Source: Streptomyces sp. TN58
GTDB lineage: Bacteria > Actinomycetota > Actinomycetes > Streptomycetales > Streptomycetaceae
Assembly (NCBI RefSeq): GCF_001941845.1
Contig: NZ_CP018870.1
Location: forward strand, 5,432,001 to 5,496,000
Reading direction: 5' to 3'
Length of the DNA: 64,000 bases
The translations under genes were made by a program, and so were the position numbers. This document shows positions 45,946 to 52,561 of the stretch, piece after piece; within the stretch, counting starts at the first letter, position 1; each line of letters starts with the position of its first letter. The notes under the pieces were generated by a model. The model worked only from the letters and a program-made list of their open reading frames with translations, was not told where the DNA came from and searched no databases.

Positions 45946-46404
45946 TCAACGGGCCGCGGGCTGGGCGTGCTGGACGTGCTGGTCGTGCTCGACGCGGCGG
46001 GAGCGGTTGCGGACGGACCCGTCCGTGATCTCCAGTACGTCGCGGACCAGGCAACTGGGCCCGACCTGGGGTTCCTTGACCCCGGGGCGGACGGTGAGCA
46101 CCAGCGCGTAGAACACGGCGTCGAAGTCGCCGTCCTCCCGCGGGCTGAGGTCGATCATGTTGAACCAGTGCCGGCGCTGCACCGGGTCGTCGGCGAACCG
46201 CTCGTGGAAGGAGTGCAGTTCGGCGACGATGCCGGCCGGGGTACGGGCCGGGGGGACTCCGGGGGTGTGCTGGAACTCGCCGTCCTCGGTGAAGGTGTCG
46301 GCGTACTCCTCGAACCTCCCGCCGTCGAGGAACTGGACCTGGCGGGCGTAGTGCTGCCCCACCGCGGCGTAGAGGTCGGCGAAACGGCTGACGGCGGACG
46401 TCAT
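45946..46404 (-). CDS. NTF2/SnoaL-fold protein, ActVI-ORFA-like
   Basis: A 152-aa SnoaL-like (ring-hydroxylating dioxygenase beta subunit-like) cone-fold protein. The pattern YAAVGQHYARQVQFLDGGRFEEYADTFTEDGEFQHT matches ActVI-ORFA-type proteins of benzoisochromanequinone clusters, where they assist pyran-ring or stereochemical control. It could also be a cyclase or hydratase. The C-terminal tail is His/Gln-rich (HDQHVQHAQPAAR). The start follows TCTGGAG. It is the first gene of the leftward SDR/LLM operon. The ActVI-ORFA match is from pattern memory, so medium confidence. Confidence 0.72.
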   Translation of the reverse strand: MTSAVSRFADLYAAVGQHYARQVQFLDGGRFEEYADTFTEDGEFQHTPGVPPARTPAGIVAELHSFHERFADDPVQRRHWFNMIDLSPREDGDFDAVFYALVLTVRPGVKEPQVGPSCLVRDVLEITDGSVRNRSRRVEHDQHVQHAQPAAR

Positions 46405-46435
46405 CGGGTACTCCAGACGGCTCGGGTACGGCGGA

Positions 46436-46484
46436 GCGGGCGCCCGGGCACAGTTGCTGCTTGTCGTCGTGCACGGGCGCCCGC
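46436..46484 (-). promoter_or_regulatory. Leader hairpin of the NTF2-SDR-LLM operon
   Basis: GCGGGCGCCCG (46436-46446) pairs with CGGGCGCCCGC (46474-46484). It lies 32-80 bases upstream of the NTF2-like start and would be in the 5' leader. Its function is unknown. Confidence 0.35.
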
Positions 46485-46509
46485 GAGCGTCGCCGATCCT
46501 GCGAGCCGT

Positions 46510-46527
46510 TCCTCAAGGCCCGCTTGA
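46510..46527 (-). promoter_or_regulatory. Possible SARP operator (two heptads, weak)
   Basis: On the minus strand TCAAGCG (46521-46527) and TTGAGGA (46510-46516) lie 11 bp apart, about 110 bp upstream of the NTF2-like gene. TCAAGCG is the same heptad as at 28011. Two units are weak evidence. Confidence 0.3.
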
Positions 46528-46573
46528 AACGCCGTCCAGCGGGTGCCGGGGGCCGGCCGGCGAGGTGTCATCT

Positions 46574-46629
46574 GTGGCAGGCGTGGCAGGCGTGGCAGGC
46601 GTGGCAGGCGCGTATCAGGCGTGGCAGGC
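46574..46629. repeat. 9-bp minisatellite at the 3' end of the cyclase gene
   Basis: GTGGCAGGC is repeated four times in perfect tandem (46574-46609), with a fifth copy at 46621-46629 inside the last codons of the metallo-beta-lactamase-fold gene. The stop codon (46615-46617) lies between. Slippage could change the C-terminus. Confidence 0.85.
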
Positions 46630-47553
46630 CAGCGGAGCCCCCCGGTAGGCGGCCATCTCCTCGAACACCGTGTCCATCTCGGCGATGACGGCCGCCATGT
46701 CCAGTGCCCCGCCGTGCGCCCGGCCCCGCTCCTCGGCGAACGCGCGGTACAGATTGGGGACGATCCGCTCCGGATCGAGCAGCCCGGCGAAGGGGCCCAG
46801 ATCTGCCTCCCGGGCCACCTCCGGCGCCGTCAGGCCCGCGGACACGCCCTGCCGGGCCAGTTCCTGCAGCCACCGCAGGTACGCCTCCGTGGTGTCGAGC
46901 ACCTCGATGCCGCCGACGACCCCGTGCCCGGCCACCACCACCGCGGGGTCGAGCGCCCGCATCCGCGCGACGGCCCGCAGCGAACCGGCCACCGAGCCCA
47001 TCGGCAGGAACGGCGTCACCCCCGACATCACCACGTCCCCGGTGAACAGCACCCGCCGCTCGGGTACCCATACGGCGGTGTCGTTCGTGCTGTGGGCCAC
47101 CTCCAGGTGGATCAGGCGGGCCGTCACCGAACCCACGTGCAGCGTGAGTTCGTCGCGGTAGGTGACCTCGGGGAGCACGACCTCCAGCGCCCCCCACTCC
47201 ACCTCTGGCCACAGCCCGGTCAGGTGCAGGCCGGCCGCGGCCATCTCCCGGCGTGTTTCGTGGTGCGCGTGCACGACCGCCTCCGGGAACACGAAGTTGC
47301 CGAAGGTGTGGTCCCCGTGCGAGTGGGTGTTGACCACCGCGTAGGGGACCGGCCGGCCCTGCGCCACGACCGCTGACCGCAGGCTGCGGGCGCGTGCCTC
47401 GGTGGCCGCGGTGTCGACCAGGACGGACCGGCCCCCGGAGACGATGAGCCCGGCGTTGTTCACGCACCAGCTGCCGTCCGGCTGGACGTAGGCGAACACC
47501 CCGTCGGCGACCTCGCCGAGCACTCCTGCCCTGTCGGGTCCGCCGGCGCTCAT
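46615..47553 (-). CDS. Metallo-beta-lactamase-fold polyketide cyclase/thioesterase (ActIV-like)
   Basis: A 312-aa MBL-fold hydrolase. The metal motif HSHGDH has His77, His79, Asp81 and His82; further ligands are in EVAHSTND (His) and FTGDVV (Asp), and a C-terminal His is in AGHGVVGG. The N-terminal SWCVNNAGLIV and the cluster context match ActIV, which closes the second ring and releases the chain in octaketide quinone pathways. Export or antibiotic hydrolysis is unlikely since no signal peptide is present. It overlaps the SARP stop (ATGA), so both are co-translated. Its C-terminus (ACHA) abuts the minisatellite. Confidence 0.8.
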   Translation of the reverse strand: MSAGGPDRAGVLGEVADGVFAYVQPDGSWCVNNAGLIVSGGRSVLVDTAATEARARSLRSAVVAQGRPVPYAVVNTHSHGDHTFGNFVFPEAVVHAHHETRREMAAAGLHLTGLWPEVEWGALEVVLPEVTYRDELTLHVGSVTARLIHLEVAHSTNDTAVWVPERRVLFTGDVVMSGVTPFLPMGSVAGSLRAVARMRALDPAVVVAGHGVVGGIEVLDTTEAYLRWLQELARQGVSAGLTAPEVAREADLGPFAGLLDPERIVPNLYRAFAEERGRAHGGALDMAAVIAEMDTVFEEMAAYRGAPLACHA

Positions 47554-48386
47554 GTCAGGACGTATTCGCGCAGCGACAGGTCGGTGGCGTTCGACAGCAG
47601 CTCCTGGTGGAGGCTCTGGAGGCGACTGGAGGGCTCGACGCCGAGCTCGCTGATCAAGGCCTTCCGCAGGTCGCGGAAGACCTCCAGGGCGCGCCAGCCC
47701 GACCCCGACCGCTGGTGGGCGATCATCAGACAGGCGGCCAGCTTCTCGTGCAGGGGATGCTGTTCCACGAGCTTGCGCAGTTCCGGTACGAGACTTGCGC
47801 TCTTACCGAGCCAGAGATCGGCGAGAATTCGCTGCTCCAGAACGCGCATTCTTACTTCGTTGAGGCCCATGAGTTCCATGGAGAGCACCCGGCCCACGGG
47901 TACGTCCATCAATGCCGGACCGCGCCACAATTCCAATGCCTTGTGGAGGTGTTTCGAGGCGGCCTCGGCGTCCCCGCGCTCCAGCGCGTTGTCTCCGGAT
48001 CCAGCCAGTGACTCAAATTCGACCAGGTCGAACGACTTCGGCTTGACGGAGAGCTGATAGCCGTTGAAGCGGGTGGCCAGTAGGTCCTTCGGGGTGCGCT
48101 CGGAGCCCTCGGGCAGGGCTTCCACGATGAGTCTGCGCAGGTGGAGGACGTAGGTCTGCAGGGTGGTCATTCCACTGCGGGGGATGTCCTCACCCCACAC
48201 CTCCTCCATCAGGGTCGGCACCTGGACGACCCGGCCGCAGCGCAGGGCGAGGAGGGCGAGCAGTTGCCGCGGTTTTCCCGCGGTGGGAACGATGGACTGT
48301 CCGTTGATTTCGACGCTCAATGATCCGAGGATGCTGATTTCCGCGAAGGGTAGCGATCCGGACGGTCGAGAGGAATCGATTGACAT
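47550..48386 (-). CDS. SARP-family pathway activator
   Basis: A 278-aa small SARP. Residues about 14-105 form the OmpR-type winged helix (ISILGSLSVEINGQSIVPTAGKPRQLLALLALRCG ... TTLQTYVLHLRRLI). Residues about 115-270 form the bacterial transcriptional activator domain. SARPs bind 7-bp direct repeats spaced 11 bp apart next to -10 elements and recruit RNA polymerase, as ActII-ORF4 and DnrI do. The ATG at 48386 was chosen because the winged helix follows at once and GGGGGTTTT lies upstream. It probably controls the heptad arrays at 29320, 34914, 41457 and 48679. Confidence 0.92.
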   Translation of the reverse strand: MSIDSSRPSGSLPFAEISILGSLSVEINGQSIVPTAGKPRQLLALLALRCGRVVQVPTLMEEVWGEDIPRSGMTTLQTYVLHLRRLIVEALPEGSERTPKDLLATRFNGYQLSVKPKSFDLVEFESLAGSGDNALERGDAEAASKHLHKALELWRGPALMDVPVGRVLSMELMGLNEVRMRVLEQRILADLWLGKSASLVPELRKLVEQHPLHEKLAACLMIAHQRSGSGWRALEVFRDLRKALISELGVEPSSRLQSLHQELLSNATDLSLREYVLT

Positions 48387-48678
48387 TCTGTAAAACCCCC
48401 GATGGCAAGATCGGGCCATGCGTGGGGAGCCGGCCCGACGTCTCGCCAGGCTACGACTTCGGCAACCCAAGATCAAGTAAAGTATGAGCGGTCGGAGAGG
48501 TTCCGGATCGGTCATTGTGTACGTCGGATTCACATCTCGCAGCCCGGCGTGATAAAGCGCGCGGGGGCGTTGATCGGGTGCCTTCGCGATCCGTACCGAC
48601 CGGTCTCCATGCCGGTCCTCCGCCTGCGCCGCCAACCGCCACCCGTGCGCTGTGACATATGTCCCACACGGCGCCGGC
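48387..48678. other. Divergent region between SARP and monooxygenase genes, left part
   Basis: About 290 bp without a supported gene. It is lower in GC than its neighbours (AAGATCAAGTAAAGTATGAG near 48470), which fits a promoter region for the SARP gene. No clear -35/-10 pair stands out. Confidence 0.5.
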
Positions 48679-48729
48679 GGCTCTAGCCGGGCTGTAGCCG
48701 TGCCCTAGGCGACCTGTAGCGGTGCCCGA
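48679..48729 (-). promoter_or_regulatory. Five-heptad array at 11-bp period, SARP operator
   Basis: Heptads GGCTCTA, GGCTGTA, TGCCCTA, ACCTGTA and TGCCCGA start at 48679, 48690, 48701, 48712 and 48723, with 4-bp spacers of GC type. It is the longest array in the island and lies 52 bp upstream of the monooxygenase gene and about 290 bp from the SARP gene. Confidence 0.65.
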
Positions 48730-48780
48730 TCGGCTCGGCCGACGTTGGCTCCCCGTACCGACCGCGAGGAGAGCCGGCCC

Positions 48781-49947
48781 ATGCCCCAGCAGACACGTCC
48801 AGCGCCCGAACCGGCCCTCGCTGCCGGGGAAGCGGTCGCCCTCGCCGCCGAGCGTGCCGAAGCCGCCGAAGCCGCACGCGCGTTGGACCCGGACGTCGTA
48901 CGGGCGCTGCTCGACGCCGGTTTCGCCCGCCACTTCGTGCCGGTCGGCCACGGGGGCCGCGGCGGGGGCTTCGGCGGCCTCGTCGACGCGGTCACCGCGA
49001 TCGGGGCGTCCTGTCCGGCCACCGCCTGGTGCGCCTCCATCGCCCTGAGCCTGTCCCGGATGGCCGGATTCCTGCCCGAGGAGGGCCGCAAGCGCCTCTG
49101 GCAGGACGGCCCGGACGTTCTCGTCGTCGGCTCGGTCTCGCCGCGCGGCCGCGCGCTTCCGGCGGACGGGGGCTGGCAGCTGACCGGCACCTGGCCCTAC
49201 GTCAGCGCCGTCGAGCACTCCGACTGGGCGCTCGTGCTGGGCCTGGCCAAGACCCCCGACGCCCCGAGCGAGCGGCGGATCTTCGCCATACCGCGCTCCG
49301 CCTACGGCATCGAGCGGACCTGGTCCGACATCGGCATGCGGGCCACCGGCAGCCACACGCTCACCGTCGACGACCTCCACGTGCCGGGGGAGATGTCCTT
49401 CCCGGTGGACGACCTGATGGCCGGCCGCCCCTCAGCCGAGCGTGCCGTCGGCGGCGAAACCGCACAGGGTGTACCGCTCGCCGCCGTGAACGGACTGTTC
49501 TTCTGCCTGCCGATGCTCGGTGCGGCCGAGGGCGCCCTCGCGCACTGGTCGGCGTACGCGCAGGACCGGCTGCGCGCCGAGCGCCCGGGAGTGCCCGGAC
49601 CCGGCCGCGCCTTCTACGAGGAGACCCTTGCCCGGGCGGCAGGTGAGGTGGACGCCGCCCGCCTGCTGCTGGAACGTGTCGCGGCGGTGGCGGACTCCGG
49701 CCGGGAGATCACCGCACTGGAGACGGCGCGGGCCCAACGGGACTGCGCGCTGGTGGCCGACCTGCTGGTCGGAGCCGTGGACCGGCTGTTCCGCGCCTCC
49801 GGGACGGCCGGGCACAGCGAGAGCTCGCCGCTCCAGCGGCTGTGGCGGGACGTGCACTCCGCCGCCGGCCACATCGTGCTGCAGTTCGGGCCCAACGCGA
49901 GCGCGTACGCCGCCCAGGCGCTGCCGGCGGGCCCGCCCGAGCGGTAG
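48781..49947 (+). CDS. Acyl-CoA-dehydrogenase-fold flavin monooxygenase (ActVA-ORF5/HsaA-like)
   Basis: A 388-aa protein of the acyl-CoA dehydrogenase superfamily, group D monooxygenase type. The N-terminal helical domain (DVVRALLDAGFARHFVPVGHGG), the central SPATGxW-like beta domain (GGWQLTGTWPYVSAVEHSDW) and the C-terminal helical bundle with HSESSPLQRLWRDVHSAAGH resemble HsaA and ActVA-ORF5. These enzymes hydroxylate phenols with FMNH2 from a separate reductase. It probably makes the quinone. No flavin reductase gene (ActVB/HsaB type) is present. ATG 48781 follows GAGGAGAG. The five-heptad array is upstream. Confidence 0.82.
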   Translation: MPQQTRPAPEPALAAGEAVALAAERAEAAEAARALDPDVVRALLDAGFARHFVPVGHGGRGGGFGGLVDAVTAIGASCPATAWCASIALSLSRMAGFLPEEGRKRLWQDGPDVLVVGSVSPRGRALPADGGWQLTGTWPYVSAVEHSDWALVLGLAKTPDAPSERRIFAIPRSAYGIERTWSDIGMRATGSHTLTVDDLHVPGEMSFPVDDLMAGRPSAERAVGGETAQGVPLAAVNGLFFCLPMLGAAEGALAHWSAYAQDRLRAERPGVPGPGRAFYEETLARAAGEVDAARLLLERVAAVADSGREITALETARAQRDCALVADLLVGAVDRLFRASGTAGHSESSPLQRLWRDVHSAAGHIVLQFGPNASAYAAQALPAGPPER

Positions 49948-50058
49948 CCGCCGCGCTCCGCGGGTCTCCTGCGGACCCGCTCCCGCGGTGCCAGCGCGTA
50001 CGCCTGCTGCGCGCTGCTCTTTCCGCGCGCTCTGCTTCCCGCGCGTTCTGCTGCTCCT

Positions 50059-50092
50059 GTGCCCCGGCGGGCCGACGCTGCCGCCGGGGCAC
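50059..50092. terminator. 12-bp hairpin between monooxygenase and hemerythrin-fusion genes
   Basis: The arms 50059-50070 and 50081-50092 (GTGCCCCGGCGG and complement) enclose a 10-nt loop between convergent genes. Confidence 0.8.
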
Positions 50093-50099
50093 TTCGCGG

Positions 50100-51008
50100 T
50101 CAGGCGGCGGCCGGCGGGCCGGGCGGGAAGGGGATCTCGGAGAGCAGCGGCAGCAGCGACTCCTCCTCGTAGTCGAGGTGGGCGTTGAGCTCCTGCGACA
50201 TACGGGCCAGGTCCTCGCGGAACCGCCCGGGGTCCGCCCCGCCGATGTCGGCCAGCAGAGCGCTCAGCTCGTGCTGCAGCCGCGCGACCGTGACGTGCTC
50301 CGTCCGCAGCCGGTCGAAGACGTCCTTCAGGTGCGGGTTCTGCGCCGCGAGCGCCGGGAACATGTGCGCGTCCTCGCCGGTGTGGTGGATCTCCAGCGTC
50401 TGGCAGAACGCCAGGCAGTGCTGGCGGATCTGGAGCCCGAGCCCCGGCGCGGGCGCGTCCCCCTCACCCCGGTGCGCGGCCACCGCCTCGAAATAGGCGT
50501 CGACCTCGGCGCTCACGTGCCGCAGCTGCCCGCGCAGCCACACGTGGACCTCGACCAGCTTGTCGGCCAGGCTCCGGATCTCGGCCGGTCCCTCGCCGGG
50601 TGCGGGGTCGTTGCGCTCCAGCACCACCACGGGCAGCACGCGGCTGGTGTTCTCCTGGTACTCGCCGTAGCCCGGCTCCGCCGCCACGACGTGTGCGAAC
50701 AGCCGGTCCCGGCGCTCGCCCTCGGCGGGCACCGCGACCGCCTCGAAGGAGTCGGCACCGACCTCCACCTGGACCAGGGGGTTGGCGAGCACGTTGTGGT
50801 ACCAGTCGGGGTGCTTCGGCCCGCCCAGGTTGGAGCCGATGACCAGGAGGTCGTCGTCGTGGCGCACATAGCCGAGCGGGACGGTGTGCTCCGCACCGGA
50901 CTTGGCACCGGTGACCGTGAGCAGCAGCAGGTCACTGCCCTCGAAGTACCCGCCGACCTTTCCCTGGTTGGCGCGGAACTCGTCGATGACGGACTGGTTG
51001 AAGGACAT
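50100..51008 (-). CDS. F420H2-dependent quinone reductase-like (Ddn-type) domain fused to hemerythrin domain
   Basis: A 302-aa two-domain protein. Residues about 15-140 match the Ddn/nitroreductase split-barrel family (LLLLTVTGAKSGAEHTVPLGYVRHDDDLLVIGSN ... HPDWYHNV), whose members reduce quinones with F420H2. Residues about 150-295 are a hemerythrin-like HHE four-helix bundle, with His/Glu ligands in IRQHC, HHTGED, RTEHVTV and HLDYEEE. The di-iron site could sense or react with oxygen or NO. A role in quinone redox homeostasis or self-protection is an inference. ATG 51008 is followed by MSFNQSV. A strong promoter lies 310 bp upstream. Confidence 0.85.
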   Translation of the reverse strand: MSFNQSVIDEFRANQGKVGGYFEGSDLLLLTVTGAKSGAEHTVPLGYVRHDDDLLVIGSNLGGPKHPDWYHNVLANPLVQVEVGADSFEAVAVPAEGERRDRLFAHVVAAEPGYGEYQENTSRVLPVVVLERNDPAPGEGPAEIRSLADKLVEVHVWLRGQLRHVSAEVDAYFEAVAAHRGEGDAPAPGLGLQIRQHCLAFCQTLEIHHTGEDAHMFPALAAQNPHLKDVFDRLRTEHVTVARLQHELSALLADIGGADPGRFREDLARMSQELNAHLDYEEESLLPLLSEIPFPPGPPAAA

Positions 51009-51445
51009 GGCGGGGTGGGACTCCTTGGGGTGACGGGGCATGCGGGGAAGACGACGAGGGGGAGGGGAGAGGGTGCGTGCGCGGGCGTCGTCCCGTACGG
51101 CACGCCGTGCGACGGCGGGCGGGAGGACGTGCGGCGCCACGGCGGGACGCGGGGGATGGGCACGGCCGGTTCGAGCGGCGGCGCGGGCGCGCTGAGGCGC
51201 CTGGGTCAGGCGGAGCCTGTGGGAAGAGAACGCATGAGACGGTCCCTGATGTGCGGGTGGTCGCCCGGTCACCGGCCGGCCCAGTTCTCTTTGGCCGGCG
51301 CCACGCGCCACGCTCCCCATTAGAACGAGCACTTCGCGATCTTGTCAATGCGGTCACAGCACGAGCGGGCCGCTGGCCGGATTCGAGCGGAACTCAGGCG
51401 GCCCGCCCCACACTCGCGCACGACGACGACACCACAGGGGGCGCG
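51009..51445. other. Divergent region between hemerythrin-fusion and beta-propeller genes
   Basis: No gene can be supported. It contains the strong minus-strand promoter at 51319-51348 and therefore a ~300-nt leader for the hemerythrin-fusion gene. Confidence 0.5.
51319..51348 (-). promoter_or_regulatory. Promoter TTGACA-N18-TCTAAT for the hemerythrin-fusion gene
   Basis: On the minus strand TTGACA (51343-51348) and TCTAAT (51319-51324) are 18 bp apart. They match the HrdB consensus well and are the best such pair I found in the window. The predicted leader is about 300 nt. Confidence 0.65.
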
Positions 51446-52441
51446 ATGCTCAGCTCGGCCATGGCACGACGACGGTTCCTCGGCATCGGCGCGGCGGCGG
51501 GTGCCGCCACGCTGATCGGCGGCGCGGGCTGGGGCGGGACGGCGGTCGCCGCCGAGCCCGACGGCCGGTCTGCGTCCCGCGCCGGCCGGCCCGACGTCCT
51601 GAACCTGCCGAACGGATTCCACCCGGCCGGCATCGGTATCGGACCGGCCCCCTACGCCTACTTCGGTTCGCTGCTCGGCGGCGCCATCTACCGGGCCTGC
51701 CTGCTCACCGGCCGGGGAAAGGTCATCAACCCCGGTCTCGGGGAGGGGTACTACGCGGTCGGGCTCCAGGTGGACGGCCGACAGCGGGTCTTCGTCGCGG
51801 GCGGCTGGGGCCGGCTGATCACCGTCCTCGACGGAATCACGGGCAAGGTGATCGAGACGTACGAGGTCGGCAACGCCGACACCTTCGTCGACCACGTGGT
51901 GCTCACACCGCGCGCCGCCTGGTTCACGGACTCCTTCAGCGGCCAGCTGTTCCGCCTGCCGCTCGGCCCGCGCGGGGAGCTCCCGGCGCGCGACGCGGTG
52001 GCGACCCTGCGGCTGGGCGGCGAGTGGGTCCAGGGTCCGTCGGACGGCCTCACCGCCACGGGCATCGCGGCCACCCCGGACGGCTCCGCGCTGCTGGTGG
52101 TCAACATCCACGCCCACGGCGGCAGCCTGTTCCGCGTCGACCCGGTGACCGGCGTCGCCCGGCGCACCGACCTCGGCGGGGTCACGCTCCCCACGACCAA
52201 CGGCATCCTGGTGCACGGCCGCACCCTGTACGCGCCCCGCATGAACGACCTCGCGGTGCTGCGCCTGGACCCGACCGGCCACAACGCCCGCCTGGCCCGT
52301 ACGGTCACCGACGCGCGCTTCGAGACCCCCTGCGCGGCGGCCCTCCACGGCAACCGCCTCTACCTGCCCAACTCCCGCTTCCCGCAGCCCCCGGAGCCGG
52401 ACCTCCCCTACAACGCGGTGGCGCTGTCACTGCCGCTGTAG
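51446..52441 (+). CDS. Exported beta-propeller protein (SMP-30/NHL-like) with Tat-type signal
   Basis: A 331-aa secreted protein. The N-terminus MLSSAMARRRFLGIGAAAGA looks like a twin-arginine signal, followed by a hydrophobic h-region and AVAAE cleavage. The mature part shows repeated propeller blades (GYYAVGLQVDGRQRVFVAGG, GKVIETYEVGNADTFVDHVVLT, TGIAATPDGSALLVVN). These resemble SMP-30/gluconolactonase-like or NHL propellers, often misannotated as superoxide dismutase. ATG 51446 has an AGGGGG upstream; ATG 51461 is an alternative. Whether it belongs to the PKS island or to the core is uncertain. Confidence 0.75.
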   Translation: MLSSAMARRRFLGIGAAAGAATLIGGAGWGGTAVAAEPDGRSASRAGRPDVLNLPNGFHPAGIGIGPAPYAYFGSLLGGAIYRACLLTGRGKVINPGLGEGYYAVGLQVDGRQRVFVAGGWGRLITVLDGITGKVIETYEVGNADTFVDHVVLTPRAAWFTDSFSGQLFRLPLGPRGELPARDAVATLRLGGEWVQGPSDGLTATGIAATPDGSALLVVNIHAHGGSLFRVDPVTGVARRTDLGGVTLPTTNGILVHGRTLYAPRMNDLAVLRLDPTGHNARLARTVTDARFETPCAAALHGNRLYLPNSRFPQPPEPDLPYNAVALSLPL

Positions 52442-52513
52442 CTGTAGCCCCGGTGCCCCCGGTCGCGCTGCTCAGGGTGGTCCATACCCGCGCGGTGGTT
52501 GAGGCGTCAACAG

Positions 52514-52522
52514 TTATCCACA
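52514..52522 (+). promoter_or_regulatory. Solitary DnaA box TTATCCACA
   Basis: A perfect match to the E. coli DnaA box, 39 bp upstream of the DUF4192 gene. No second box lies nearby. Confidence 0.45.
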
Positions 52523-52561
52523 GGGCTTTCGGGATCGGATCATGCACGGGACCTTCGTGAC

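Noticed and set aside
46615..47553. Metallo-beta-lactamase-fold protein as an antibiotic-degrading enzyme
   Set aside because: Its N-terminal pattern, the cluster context and the ATGA link to the SARP fit an ActIV-type cyclase better, and there is no export signal.
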